Source of the DNA: Proteobacteria bacterium UBA7447
Lineage (GTDB): Bacteria; Pseudomonadota; Gammaproteobacteria; Arenicellales; UBA868
Assembly: GCA_002477475.1 (NCBI GenBank)
Contig: DLPX01000028.1
Location: 878 to 52,117, forward strand
Direction of reading: 5' to 3'
DNA length: 51,240 nt
Positions 27,425 through 35,407 of the stretch are shown here, piece after piece. Position 1 is the stretch's first letter. Every line of letters starts with the position of its first letter. The notes under the pieces are model-generated. The model searched no databases. It saw only the letters and a program-made list of their open reading frames with translations, and was not told where the DNA came from. A program made the translations under genes and the position numbers.

Positions 27425-27823
27425 TTAATGTATTGAGGTTTGGGAAACTGGTTGCGCCGTGCTGGCAGGACGCGCAACGCCGGCCTGATGATGGATCATT
27501 TTCCACTCATCATCCTCCAACCGAAAAAGGTTGGTGGCAATGAGTCTGCCGTCGCCCAGATTCTCGTACGCAATGACATAGGCAGAATCCCCACTGATGA
27601 ACCCTCGGGGTTCAGTGCAGGCGATCTGTGGGGGATTTTGAAGAATGGTTTCCCAACTTCTTATAACGGACTGTCTCCCAAAAATAGAGCCCCAACCTGG
27701 ATGGATGCATGTGACATCGTCGGTGTTGGACCACACCTTTTGCATTAGGTCAAAATCACCCGTTGCGAGTGCCTCATAAAAACTCGCGTTTACGGACAGG
27801 ACCTCTTCAAGTGGGTTGGGCAT
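27425..27823 (-). CDS. SnoaL-like/NTF2-fold protein
   Basis: A 132-residue protein with the cystatin-like fold pattern of SnoaL-like proteins: an N-terminal helix (SVNASFYEALATGDFDLMQKVW), then DDVTCIHPGWGSIFGRQSV and a helix WETIL, ending in strands ATNLFRLEDDEWKMIHHQAG. I start at ATG 27823 because GGAG lies 5 bases upstream; the longer frame adds 7 residues. Homologues are often annotated as ketosteroid-isomerase-like or calcium/calmodulin kinase association-domain-like, with no known reaction. Confidence 0.85.
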   Translation of the reverse strand: MPNPLEEVLSVNASFYEALATGDFDLMQKVWSNTDDVTCIHPGWGSIFGRQSVIRSWETILQNPPQIACTEPRGFISGDSAYVIAYENLGDGRLIATNLFRLEDDEWKMIHHQAGVARPASTAQPVSQTSIH

Positions 27824-27941
27824 ATCGACTCCGACAAATAGCAATACTTTAAGACCGCAGCGGTTAATCTAGCGAAACGACACGGCACATGGTGATGATT
27901 CTTTCACATGCCATTGATTCCGGACCGCTTAAAATTCAGTT

Positions 27942-28499
27942 GTGGTGCAAGCTTTCTTTTCACTGAGTCTAGCGGGGACACTAATTATGCAGTGCGCCTC
28001 AGGATTCGCCGATGATTTACTCATCGATGATTTTTCCGACGATGCATCATCTCGCTGGGAATTTATTGCGGATGGTGTAATGGGTGGCGTGTCTTATGGT
28101 AGCGTCCGGTTTAATCACGTCGAGAGAAACGACGTCATGACGCTTTCCGGCACCGTCAGTACCGAGAACAATGGCGGTTTTATTCAAGCGCGCCGAGCAC
28201 TTTCTGTCGACAACACTCTCGACTACCAAGGGATCATGTTAACGGTAAGGGGTAATGGAGAAGAATACTTCCTGCACCTTCGTTCGTTTTGGACTTTTCT
28301 CCCTTGGCAGTACTATCAGGCTGGGTTCAAAGCTGACAGCGATTGGCAAGACGTTGCGATTCCTTTCAGCGCCTTCAAGCCTTCGAGCAGGGTCTTGCCG
28401 AACAGTATTTCTGCAAAAGATATTAAGTCGCTGGGTGTTGTTGCCTTTGGGCGCGATCACGAGGCCAGCGTCACTATCACGGACATTCGACTTTACTGA
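27942..28499 (+). CDS. Exported CIA30-domain protein
   Basis: A 185-residue protein with a signal peptide (cleavage likely after SGFA) and a complex I intermediate-associated protein 30 domain. The domain is recognised from LIDDFSDDASSRWEFIADGV, MGGVSYGSV, the GFIQARR strand, the NGEEYFLHLR strand and WQDVAIPFSAFKP. In bacteria this galactose-binding-like fold is found in exported proteins of unknown function, often near photolyase/cryptochrome genes. The start is GTG 27942 or 27945. It heads a run of plus-strand genes with the DCC and chalcone-isomerase-like proteins. Confidence 0.85.
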   Translation: MVQAFFSLSLAGTLIMQCASGFADDLLIDDFSDDASSRWEFIADGVMGGVSYGSVRFNHVERNDVMTLSGTVSTENNGGFIQARRALSVDNTLDYQGIMLTVRGNGEEYFLHLRSFWTFLPWQYYQAGFKADSDWQDVAIPFSAFKPSSRVLPNSISAKDIKSLGVVAFGRDHEASVTITDIRLY

Positions 28500-28522
28500 T
28501 CTGATCACAGTTAGCCAAAGCA

Positions 28523-28891
28523 ATGATTACCGTTTTTTTTGATGGCAAATGTGGGCTTTGTTCAAGAGAGATTCGCCACTACCAGAAAATCGCACCTGCA
28601 GGACGCTTTTGCTGGTCGGATATCGCCTCTGATCCCTCACCGCTTGAAGTGATTAATGTCTCCCAGGTGGCGGCGTTGGAAAGACTGCATGCCCAAAGTG
28701 AGGACGGTGCGATTCATGTGGGCGTTGATGCCTTCCTGATAATTTGGGCGGCCTTGCCTCGCTGGCGACTGCTTGGAAGCATCATCCGTTTGCCGGGATG
28801 TTATCAATTGGCAGGAAAACTCTACGACCGGTTCGCCAAAAAGCGTTTCGAACGGTTGGCACACTGCCAGGCAGCTATCGCGTCAGATTAA
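28523..28891 (+). CDS. DCC-family thiol-disulfide oxidoreductase-like protein (DUF393)
   Basis: A 122-residue cytosolic protein with the family hallmark at the N-terminus, FFDGKCGLCSREI, a thioredoxin-like CxxC (Cys10 and Cys13), and the downstream GVDAFLIIWAALPRWRLLG segment also typical of DUF393. The predicted role is thiol-disulfide exchange or redox handling, although activity has rarely been shown. It lies 23 bases after the CIA30 gene, consistent with one transcript. Confidence 0.88.
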   Translation: MITVFFDGKCGLCSREIRHYQKIAPAGRFCWSDIASDPSPLEVINVSQVAALERLHAQSEDGAIHVGVDAFLIIWAALPRWRLLGSIIRLPGCYQLAGKLYDRFAKKRFERLAHCQAAIASD

Positions 28892-28932
28892 GCCGGTTTG
28901 CCCGGCCTGTCGTCACTTTATCCGAGCACTGA

Positions 28933-29448
28933 ATGGTCACGAAAGTTAAGAAAGCGGGCCTGCTCGTTCGCGCGCTTGCGGCGTTATTCGTGCTGATCAC
29001 GAGTGCCGAGGTGGCGTCTGCGGAGCTTGACCGAGAATCTTTTTCCCTGGTGGGCGAGGCATTAGTTGAAGTGGGGCCGTTCGACCTGGATGTCTACCAG
29101 GCGCGACACTTCACTCGCAACTCAAACGAGACTCTGGTTGAGCTGACTTATCTTCGCGACGTTCCCAGATATTTATCCCTTAAGGGCTGGGATAAGGGTT
29201 TCGAACACATCGAGTCTGACCCAGATTTGAAACTCGCCATGGAATGGGTGCGTTCCAACACTCCAGACCTTAAAGAAGGTGACCGTTTTGCCATGCTGGT
29301 GAAAGGATCGGCGACGAGTTTGTATTTGAACAATCTTTTGGTAGGCGACAGTAACTCTCCAAGCGTCGCTAGAATAATTCATTCCCCCTGGATCGGGGAC
29401 GAGGCACTGGATTTAAAGATTAGGGCGCAGCTCTTGGGGAAAGAATAA
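28933..29448 (+). CDS. Exported chalcone-isomerase-like protein
   Basis: A 171-residue protein with a signal peptide (LLVRALAALFVLITSAEVASA) and a chalcone-isomerase-like domain. Characteristic segments are LVGEALVEVGPFDLDVYQARHF, LVELTYLRDVPRYL, LKEGDRFAMLVKG and a helical end. Bacterial members of this fold are periplasmic, and most lack the plant enzyme's catalytic residues, so lipid or fatty-acid binding is possible. It follows the DCC gene by 41 bases. The final codons lie in a 13-base sequence repeated 32 bases downstream. Confidence 0.83.
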   Translation: MVTKVKKAGLLVRALAALFVLITSAEVASAELDRESFSLVGEALVEVGPFDLDVYQARHFTRNSNETLVELTYLRDVPRYLSLKGWDKGFEHIESDPDLKLAMEWVRSNTPDLKEGDRFAMLVKGSATSLYLNNLLVGDSNSPSVARIIHSPWIGDEALDLKIRAQLLGKE

Positions 29449-29480
29449 GGAATAAATACCTAATAAAGGGGAAAGAATAA
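29436..29480 (+). repeat. Direct duplication GGGGAAAGAATAA at the gene end
   Basis: The 13-mer occurs at 29436-29448, where it includes the stop codon of the chalcone-isomerase-like gene, and again at 29468-29480. The bases between them are AT-rich. It looks like a small tandem duplication. Confidence 0.7.
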
Positions 29481-29505
29481 ATAAGATCGACCAGTGTACG
29501 GGAGA

Positions 29506-29706
29506 TCACTGGCTGTCTGAAGGTGTATCAGGTTCCTCCGTCTTCTCCTCGGGAATGTCGACGCTGCGATGTTTTCCAGATTGATCTTGAACGTAAGACG
29601 TATGAATCGACTGGCTGTACCAATCCCCATAGAGAGCCGCTTCGAACCGGAGCTGATCTTCGATAGGGTCCTTTTTGGAGGGTTTCTTTGAGTTGTTTGC
29701 GGCCAT
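29506..29706 (-). CDS. Small hydrophilic hypothetical protein
   Basis: A possible 66-residue protein: a basic start (SKKPSKKDP), a central aromatic helix (IEDQLRFEAALYGDWYSQSI) and an acidic, Pro-rich tail. The clean charge pattern and the ATG with a GAAG-like element upstream make it more plausible than the overlapping frames. No family is recognised. It is convergent with the chalcone-isomerase-like gene; a CCAGTG/CACTGG hairpin at 29491-29512 overlaps its 3' end. Confidence 0.45.
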   Translation of the reverse strand: MAANNSKKPSKKDPIEDQLRFEAALYGDWYSQSIHTSYVQDQSGKHRSVDIPEEKTEEPDTPSDSQ

Positions 29707-30013
29707 AACTTTTTGCTTCAGTCTGGTTTCTGTGCTGGGTCATGGGGGAGAGGTCGGCGATCAAGCGCGACGACAATACCTGTCGTTCGGCGCAAACGGT
29801 GGTCTCCCGATACTTCGCGACATTCACTCGCCGGAGGCCATCCCGCCGCGACGGGCTCATAGACAAAGTCAGGTCGAAAAGAGGGATTCGACGATGTCAC
29901 CAAGAGTCGCAGCACGTTGCTCGAAAACTTTTCCATACCTCCATTATCTTTCGATTAAGTGAAATCCTCGTGTTCAGAGGCCTGTTTCAGCAGTTCTGCT
30001 CATAACGACGCCA
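29707..30013. other. Gap of about 300 bases without a supported gene
   Basis: Several short frames cross this stretch on both strands, but none has a ribosome site combined with recognisable protein character. It probably holds outward promoters for the 66-residue frame on the minus strand and the Trp-rich gene on the plus strand. Confidence 0.35.
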
Positions 30014-30271
30014 ATGCAAAAATTGAATCATCTCGTCAACTCTAAGTGGACCGCAGTAAAACCGATCGACCGATCGCGGCATTTTGAACTAAAAGCGCTT
30101 ACGGAGCAGACAAGACAAAGTGCCCAAGTCGTCTGCCTGATGAGATGTGTCGTAACGCGTTCTTTGGTCCGCGTCTGCCTGGACGAGCTTTTGAACGAGG
30201 ACAAGTGGCGCAAAGGATGGTTTCGGGGCGAGCCGCCGGCGAAGTCATCAGAATCTCCGGATTCTGGATAA
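30014..30271 (+). CDS. TIGR02450-type small Trp-rich protein
   Basis: An 85-residue protein with the two hallmarks of this family: SKWTAVKPIDRSRHFEL near the N-terminus (Trp12) and the terminal EDKWRKGWFRG. Its function is unknown. It is one of the small proteins repeatedly found with photolyase/cryptochrome genes in marine proteobacteria (recalled association, not tested here). Its stop codon lies in the left arm of a hairpin shared with the convergent cupin gene. Confidence 0.82.
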   Translation: MQKLNHLVNSKWTAVKPIDRSRHFELKALTEQTRQSAQVVCLMRCVVTRSLVRVCLDELLNEDKWRKGWFRGEPPAKSSESPDSG

Positions 30272-30288
30272 TCAGTTATCGATTATCC
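30266..30288. terminator. Bidirectional hairpin containing both convergent stop codons
   Basis: GGATAATC (30266-30273) and GATTATCC (30281-30288) form a perfect 8-base stem around a 7-base loop. The TAA of the Trp-rich gene is at 30269-30271 and the TAA of the cupin gene, read on the other strand, is at 30283-30285, so each arm encodes one stop. It lacks a long T run. Confidence 0.55.
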
Positions 30289-30660
30289 GTAGTAGTACTC
30301 CACCTCGGACCAGGTATCCGTCGGGAAGGTCCATATAAAAACAAGCGGCTCCGACCCCGTGTTTGTGATCCCGTGCCGATGACATCGAGGAATATAGATA
30401 ACTGACCCCGGGCCGACTGTCTGTTCACTCTCATTTAGATGCATCAGGCCTTCTCCTTCCAGAATAAAATAACTCTCCTGAGGGTCATGGTGATGTGGCA
30501 ATAGTGATGCGCCGGGCGCCAGCCGCAGAATCCCAAAGCTGAATCCATCCGTTTCTGCATTTGATGCATCGAGCAGGAGCTTGTATGTCAGGCCAGGATT
30601 CTGATCAGATGTATCCCACGGGACGTCGTCCAACTGAGAGATAAAAGCGTTTTGGTTCAT
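30283..30660 (-). CDS. Single-domain cupin protein
   Basis: A small beta-barrel of about 125 residues with both cupin motifs: LPHHHDPQESYFILEGEG (metal ligands among His56-58 and Glu62) and PGSVIYIPRCHRHGITN (His94/His96). Such proteins may be dioxygenases, isomerases, lyases or sensors. I start at ATG 30660, where the cupin-like sequence begins; a longer frame would start at a TTG inside the methyltransferase gene. It follows the methyltransferase closely on the same strand. The substrate is unknown. Confidence 0.85.
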   Translation of the reverse strand: MNQNAFISQLDDVPWDTSDQNPGLTYKLLLDASNAETDGFSFGILRLAPGASLLPHHHDPQESYFILEGEGLMHLNESEQTVGPGSVIYIPRCHRHGITNTGSEPLVFIWTFPTDTWSEVEYYYG

Positions 30661-30698
30661 TGTGTCTGGAGCGGCTTCTGTGAGGGTGGGGGCTAGGA

Positions 30699-31547
30699 TC
30701 AGGGTTTTGCGGAGATCAACCAGCAAGCGCTTTTCATATACACGCCCGCATCCTGCTGGTAACTCTTGAGACCCTCCTGCATGTGTTGCAGGACGCGTTC
30801 TTGCAAAGCATCCTCCGCTCCGTGGAGTAGTGTTTGGATTGAGTTCATTGCCATGAAAAGTTCTGCGGCTTCATCCACGGTGCTGCCGACGAAGAGAGTC
30901 GGGTGGTGTGAGGCGAGCTTAATATCCTTAAAGCCCGCGGTATCAAGGAGGTCGCGAACTCGAGCTTCTTTTGCCAGGGTAAAAGCACCTGGCGCATCGT
31001 AGTCTGGAGAGTCGCGGGTCTCAGAAAATGCCTCAACACATTGCATCGGAAACTGATACCACTCGTTTGCTTCTGGCGAACACCAGACTGCCAATAACAG
31101 CCGTCCGCCCGGCTGAAGCCCTTTGCGCAAGCGTGAAAAGGCTTTGACGAGGTCCCCAAAAAACATCACACCGCAACGCGAGACAAGTAGATCCTGGGCT
31201 TTATCAAATTCAAAGCGTGCGGCGTCGGCCTCTATAAATGCAACGTTGTTGATGCCTGCTTCTTCGGCGGCGCGGACCGCGCTGTGAATGAGTTTCCTAG
31301 AGATGTCGATGCCGATGACATGTCCGCCGTCATCCAACGCTGAAGCGATCTGCAATGCGGTTGCTCCGGTACCGCATCCGATGTCAGCGACCTGTTCGGA
31401 ACCGGCAAGATTGGCCGCTTCCAACAATAAGTCAGTTAACGGTTGAAGCAATTTATCCAGCGCTGATTTTTGGCGGACCCAGTAGTCGGCTGTCTGGGTA
31501 TTCCAGAGTTCGCGCTGCTTGGCGTTGACTGAGGCCGCAGGATCCAT
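30699..31547 (-). CDS. Class I SAM-dependent methyltransferase (UbiE-like)
   Basis: A 282-residue enzyme with the SAM-binding motif VADIGCGTGATALQIA, an acidic ribose-binding strand HVIGIDISRKLI, and LLVSRCGVMFFGD, followed by LQPGGRLLLAVW as post motifs. The N-terminal WNTQTADYWV is common in ubiquinone/menaquinone- and small-molecule-methylating relatives. The acceptor is unknown. The cupin gene downstream lies in the same operon, suggesting a joint small-molecule pathway. Confidence 0.88.
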   Translation of the reverse strand: MDPAASVNAKQRELWNTQTADYWVRQKSALDKLLQPLTDLLLEAANLAGSEQVADIGCGTGATALQIASALDDGGHVIGIDISRKLIHSAVRAAEEAGINNVAFIEADAARFEFDKAQDLLVSRCGVMFFGDLVKAFSRLRKGLQPGGRLLLAVWCSPEANEWYQFPMQCVEAFSETRDSPDYDAPGAFTLAKEARVRDLLDTAGFKDIKLASHHPTLFVGSTVDEAAELFMAMNSIQTLLHGAEDALQERVLQHMQEGLKSYQQDAGVYMKSACWLISAKP

Positions 31548-31689
31548 TAACTCACATTCATGTTTCGTGGTGCGATGGTATGAGAGAGGACGGTCTGACA
31601 GTTATTCGGACTTTGCGCAGGTATACAGAGTGAGCCCACCTGCCGGTGAATCAGTTGATTCGCCAGTAAGCCCAATGCGCGAAAGTCGA

Positions 31690-31767
31690 TTATGCGAATA
31701 ACCAGAAATATGCGATGGCGACAACGATGATAGTCAGCGCCAAGTGTAATAAACCTTTTTTCTTCAT
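31690..31767 (-). CDS. Possible 25-residue single-span membrane peptide
   Basis: An ATG at 31767 opens a 26-codon frame ending in TAA at 31690. The peptide has a basic start (MKKKGLL) and a single hydrophobic helix (LALTIIVVAIAYFWLF). That is the classic form of bacterial micro-membrane proteins. The upstream ribosome site is weak (CGAGCAAC). It lies between the methyltransferase and EthD genes, on the same strand as both. It is too short for ordinary gene callers. Confidence 0.5.
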   Translation of the reverse strand: MKKKGLLHLALTIIVVAIAYFWLFA

Positions 31768-31839
31768 GTGTTGCTCGATGGGGGTTAGTAATGCAACTCG
31801 ATAGTGTTCCCGCGGACAGGATGGGTCACGTGGGTGCTG

Positions 31840-32148
31840 TCAGGCGGTGACTTCTCCAATTAGCATCTCAGGCTGGACATTAGTGAAGTTGGGAATATCC
31901 TCAGTGGCAGGACCCATTTTTGGCATTGCAGCATCCATGGCAGCCTGATCAGCAAACAGAATTGTCGCAATAGCGTGATAGCCCGGGGGTGCGTTGGGGC
32001 CGCCCGCATTGCCTTTGGTTACGACACGGCTTTGAATATGCTCACCCGCACAGTTATCAACAATCTCGAAGTGCTTGTTGGCATAGTAATCATGGTCAAA
32101 ATGCGTGTTTTCCCCGACGGGATAAAGAACCTGAAGTGAGACCGGCAT
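31840..32148 (-). CDS. EthD-family dimeric alpha/beta-barrel protein
   Basis: A 102-residue protein of the EthD family. The opening strand VSLQVLYPVGENTHFDHDYY, the HFEIVDNC segment and the helix AAMDAAMPKMGPA are typical. EthD-like proteins assist oxidative degradation systems or act as small monooxygenases/decarboxylases; the role varies. AAGGAG lies 5 bases before the ATG. It is divergent from the Rieske oxygenase at 32314 across 165 bases, so joint control is likely. Confidence 0.85.
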   Translation of the reverse strand: MPVSLQVLYPVGENTHFDHDYYANKHFEIVDNCAGEHIQSRVVTKGNAGGPNAPPGYHAIATILFADQAAMDAAMPKMGPATEDIPNFTNVQPEMLIGEVTA

Positions 32149-32313
32149 GAATTCTCCTTGAAGCTGAATAGCGTGAGTGGATCACTCTCATCAAGTGTAT
32201 CAGGTCTAATCTGCATGGCAGGCAAACCCTGAAAAGAGCATGGCACCAGTAATCGGTTTGAATTAGTCTATTGAGTCTACTCGGAGACACTTTTGGGATA
32301 CTGACGTTCGTCC

Positions 32314-33438
32314 ATGACAAATTCAATTCAAGAGATGCTTTCGGCCCTCGGAAGCTGTGCGCACAAGGGGTATGAAGAGGCTCGGTCAATGCCGCCGGCT
32401 TTTTATACCGCACCAGAGTTTTGTGAATTTGAGAAGAGCACGCTTTTTCGCGAGCAATGGATCTGCCTTGGGCGTGTAGATCAGATTCCAGAACGTGGCG
32501 ATTACTTTACGGTTGATCTCGTCGGAGAGCCGCTGATTGTCGTTCGGGGGCAGGATGAGCAGATCAGGATTCTTGCAAACGTTTGCCGACATCGAGGTTC
32601 CTTGATAGCCGAAGGCGCGGGAAAGGCAAGAAATTTCGTTTGTCCTTACCACGCCTGGTCCTACGACATCGACGGGCATCTGATGAGAGCGCCGCTTATT
32701 TCCGAGCGACCTGACTTTGATTTGAAGAACTGTCGACTTCCGCGCTTTGCCTGTGAGATCTGGGGCGGCTTCATTTACGTCAATCTCAGTAATGAAGCCC
32801 CCCCTCTTGCGCCTCAACTCGAGGGCTTGAGTGATTTGCTTACTCACTACCACATGGACGAGATGGTGGAGTTGCACGGGGAGGAGAGTGTTTGGGAGAC
32901 GAACTGGAAGTGTCTCGTGGAAAATTTCATGGAGGGTTACCATCTTTCGAGCGTTCATCAGAAAACGCTGCACGCTATCACGCCCACTCGACTTTGCCGT
33001 CACTTTCCGCCGGGCGAAGGCTACTTTGGATATTTCTCAAACTTCCCGGAAGACCTCCCGCAACGGGGTGCTTATCACTCCGATCTCACTGCAGAAGAAA
33101 GGCAGCGATCTGTAATGTTTGCTGTGCCGCCGGGCCATGTGGGGAGCGTCACTGGCCATATTGTGACTTATCTATACCTGCAGCCTGCTACCGCAGACAC
33201 GGTCAAGGTCAAAAGGGGAATTGCTTTTCTCGACGAAGAGATTACTGAAGAGGAGCGTCGGGCTGCCGCGGATCTTTTCGAACGGACAATGGCTGAGGAC
33301 ATGCACCAGCTGGCTGCGCTACAAAAGGGCCTCAAGGCAAAAAGTGCGCAAACTGCGCCGCTTGCGCCGGCGGATTATGAGGGAAATGTCTGGGATTTCT
33401 ATCAGTACCTGGCTACAAGATTAGCTGTGCATGCCTAG
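32314..33438 (+). CDS. Rieske non-heme iron oxygenase alpha subunit, GbcA/CntA-like
   Basis: A 374-residue oxygenase with the Rieske [2Fe-2S] motif CRHRG (Cys91, His93) and CPYHAW (Cys110, His113). The mononuclear iron site is ENFMEGYHLSSVH (His210, His215) with Asp361 near the C-terminus as the likely third ligand. The residue bridging the two centres is Glu207 where ring-hydroxylating enzymes have Asp. Glu at this place is known in carnitine monooxygenase and related enzymes acting on quaternary ammonium compounds. That supports, but does not prove, a betaine- or carnitine-like substrate. No reductase gene is adjacent. The neighbouring EthD gene and Opp-type transporter suggest uptake plus oxidation of one substrate. 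Confidence 0.88.
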   Translation: MTNSIQEMLSALGSCAHKGYEEARSMPPAFYTAPEFCEFEKSTLFREQWICLGRVDQIPERGDYFTVDLVGEPLIVVRGQDEQIRILANVCRHRGSLIAEGAGKARNFVCPYHAWSYDIDGHLMRAPLISERPDFDLKNCRLPRFACEIWGGFIYVNLSNEAPPLAPQLEGLSDLLTHYHMDEMVELHGEESVWETNWKCLVENFMEGYHLSSVHQKTLHAITPTRLCRHFPPGEGYFGYFSNFPEDLPQRGAYHSDLTAEERQRSVMFAVPPGHVGSVTGHIVTYLYLQPATADTVKVKRGIAFLDEEITEEERRAAADLFERTMAEDMHQLAALQKGLKAKSAQTAPLAPADYEGNVWDFYQYLATRLAVHA

Positions 33439-33737
33439 GCTAGACCTGACGCATCCAATTGGGAGCTCAAAGTCGCGTATTGGAGCCCTTGAGCTCAAAG
33501 ACCTGAACTTGTGAATAAACATCTAGGAATTCCGAGTGTTTTCTTCGCTGAACCTGGATCGCCATGCTATATTTTTCCCTGGAGAGCTTTCAAAAACCCC
33601 ACGCAATTTCTGGGAAATATGGAAAATAGTGCAAGATAAGAACGACTATGTTTTGAAATTTGGGCGATTATCAGAGTTCTGAAAACGCTCAATAATAAAA
33701 TTCATCACAACTATCCCATGGGACATCGGAGGAAAAA
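33439..33737. promoter_or_regulatory. Upstream region of the transport operon with a repeated GAGCTCAAAG
   Basis: No gene is visible in these 299 bases. GAGCTCAAAG occurs at 33463-33472 and 33491-33500, and the second copy lies in the perfect palindrome TTGAGCTCAA (33489-33498). The last 100 bases before the binding-protein gene are AT-rich, as a promoter would be. The ribosome site GGAGG lies just before ATG 33738. Confidence 0.4.
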
Positions 33738-35324
33738 ATGAAAAATGGTTCGATTTACGCTCTGCGCGACCAATTGGCGGTCGGTCAGATATCGCGACGG
33801 CAATTTCTGAAGCGAGCCGGGGCACTGGGGATCAGTGCGGCGGCGACTTCAACTCTCTTAGCATCGGCTGCGTCCTCGGCGGCAGCTCGGAAAACCGGGG
33901 GTACGCTTCGGGTCTGTATCGCAAGCGGTGGCACGACCGACAGCCTGGATCCAACCAAATTTCTGTCAACTGGCGACTACGCTCGCGGGCACTCGATCTA
34001 CAATCCGTTGGTGGCGCTTAATCCCAGCATGCAGCCCATCCCGGCGCTTGCGGAATCCTGGGAATCCAACTCAACGGCAGATGAATGGGTATTTTCGTTG
34101 CGTAAGGGTGTGACCTTCAGCAACGGAAAAGACTTCACGTCAGCAGATGTCCTTTATTCGTTGCAGCGCCATCTAAGGCCCGAATCGGAATCCCCAGGGA
34201 AACCGTTGCTTGAACAAGTGACTGAAATGAAAGCAGACGGGGCACATGCGGTCCGAATGAAAACTGCATCTCCCAACGCGGATCTGCCGATTCTTTTCAC
34301 CCAGCCGCAGTTCATGATCTCACAGGAAGGTGAGGAAGAATTCGTCAATCCGTCAGGGACGGGCGGGTTCATCATGAAAGAGTACGAGGTGGGGATCTAC
34401 GCGCGTGTTGAAAGAAATCCCAATTACTGGGGTGATTGTTACCTTGACGCCCTTGAATGGATCACGAACGTCGACGGTACCGCACGCATGAATGCGATGA
34501 TGGCGGGTGAGTACGACATCGCTACCGAAGTTGATCGAAACCTGATTGATCTGGTAACGCGCGCACCCGGAGTCGAGATCGTTGCGTCTGCTTCCGGAAG
34601 ACACACCAATCTGTCGATGATGTGTGACCGTGAGCCAACCAGTAATCATGATCTCAGGCAGGCGTTGAAATATTGTATTCCACGCGAGCAGATCATCCAG
34701 AATGCATTCAAGGGATACGGCATGGTCGGTAACGACCACCAGGTGTCGCCCACGGATCCGTTCTATTGTGATGAGATCGCGCAGCGGACCTTCGATCCGG
34801 ACAAAGCACGGCACCACTTCAAGAAGTCTGGCGTGGACGGTGCCAGCATCACTTTGTATACCTCTGATATGGCCGTCTCAGGCTCAGAGGCGATTGCATT
34901 GATTTTTGCTGAGGGTGCGAAAGCAGCTGGAATAGATCTACAGGTTCAGGTTGCGCCTCCTGGCTCTTATTGGAGCAAAGTGTGGATGCAGGTGCCGGTG
35001 TGTGTGTCTGGATGGGACGCACGGCCAACCGCCGATCTGATGTTGACCATCGCGAACAAATCCGACGGCTCATGGAACGAGACGGCCTGGGGAAGTGAGC
35101 CTTTCGATCAGCTACTGGTTGCCGCACGTGGTGAGACTGACGCGGCCAAGCGAAAGGGCATGTACTGCGAAATGCAGCGGATGCTCCATGATGACGGCGG
35201 TGTTGGAATGCTCGGGTTTTATGACATGATCGACTCACGACGTGACAATGTTGTGGGTTTTGACCCGCATCCGGCTGGATATAACCGCGACGCGTTTTTC
35301 GCCACCGATATTTCCTTCGCTTAA
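33738..35324 (+). CDS. Tat-exported family 5 solute-binding protein
   Basis: A 528-residue periplasmic binding protein. The N-terminus has a twin-arginine motif (ISRRQFLKRAG) followed by a weakly hydrophobic Ala-rich core, so it is exported folded by the Tat route, unlike the Sec-exported relative at 21227. Family 5 features are GGTLRVCIASGGTTDSLDP and LRKGVTFSNGKDFTSADVLY. Tat export of this family is seen in several peptide/opine and polyamine-like transporters. It heads an operon of two permeases and a fused ATPase, separated from them by a strong hairpin. Confidence 0.93.
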   Translation: MKNGSIYALRDQLAVGQISRRQFLKRAGALGISAAATSTLLASAASSAAARKTGGTLRVCIASGGTTDSLDPTKFLSTGDYARGHSIYNPLVALNPSMQPIPALAESWESNSTADEWVFSLRKGVTFSNGKDFTSADVLYSLQRHLRPESESPGKPLLEQVTEMKADGAHAVRMKTASPNADLPILFTQPQFMISQEGEEEFVNPSGTGGFIMKEYEVGIYARVERNPNYWGDCYLDALEWITNVDGTARMNAMMAGEYDIATEVDRNLIDLVTRAPGVEIVASASGRHTNLSMMCDREPTSNHDLRQALKYCIPREQIIQNAFKGYGMVGNDHQVSPTDPFYCDEIAQRTFDPDKARHHFKKSGVDGASITLYTSDMAVSGSEAIALIFAEGAKAAGIDLQVQVAPPGSYWSKVWMQVPVCVSGWDARPTADLMLTIANKSDGSWNETAWGSEPFDQLLVAARGETDAAKRKGMYCEMQRMLHDDGGVGMLGFYDMIDSRRDNVVGFDPHPAGYNRDAFFATDISFA

Positions 35325-35358
35325 GGCGGAGAATACCGTTAATCGAAACAACGAAAAA

Positions 35359-35386
35359 GGGGCGGCTTATTGCCGCCCCGTTTTTC
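35359..35386 (+). terminator. Intrinsic terminator between binding protein and permeases
   Basis: GGGGCGGC (35359-35366) and GCCGCCCC (35372-35379) form a perfect 8-base GC-rich stem with a 5-base loop, followed by GTTTTTC. It ends 22 bases before the permease start. Partial read-through would give more binding protein than membrane subunits. Confidence 0.85.
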
Positions 35387-35407
35387 TTGTGTGGCTGATG
35401 AGATGTC

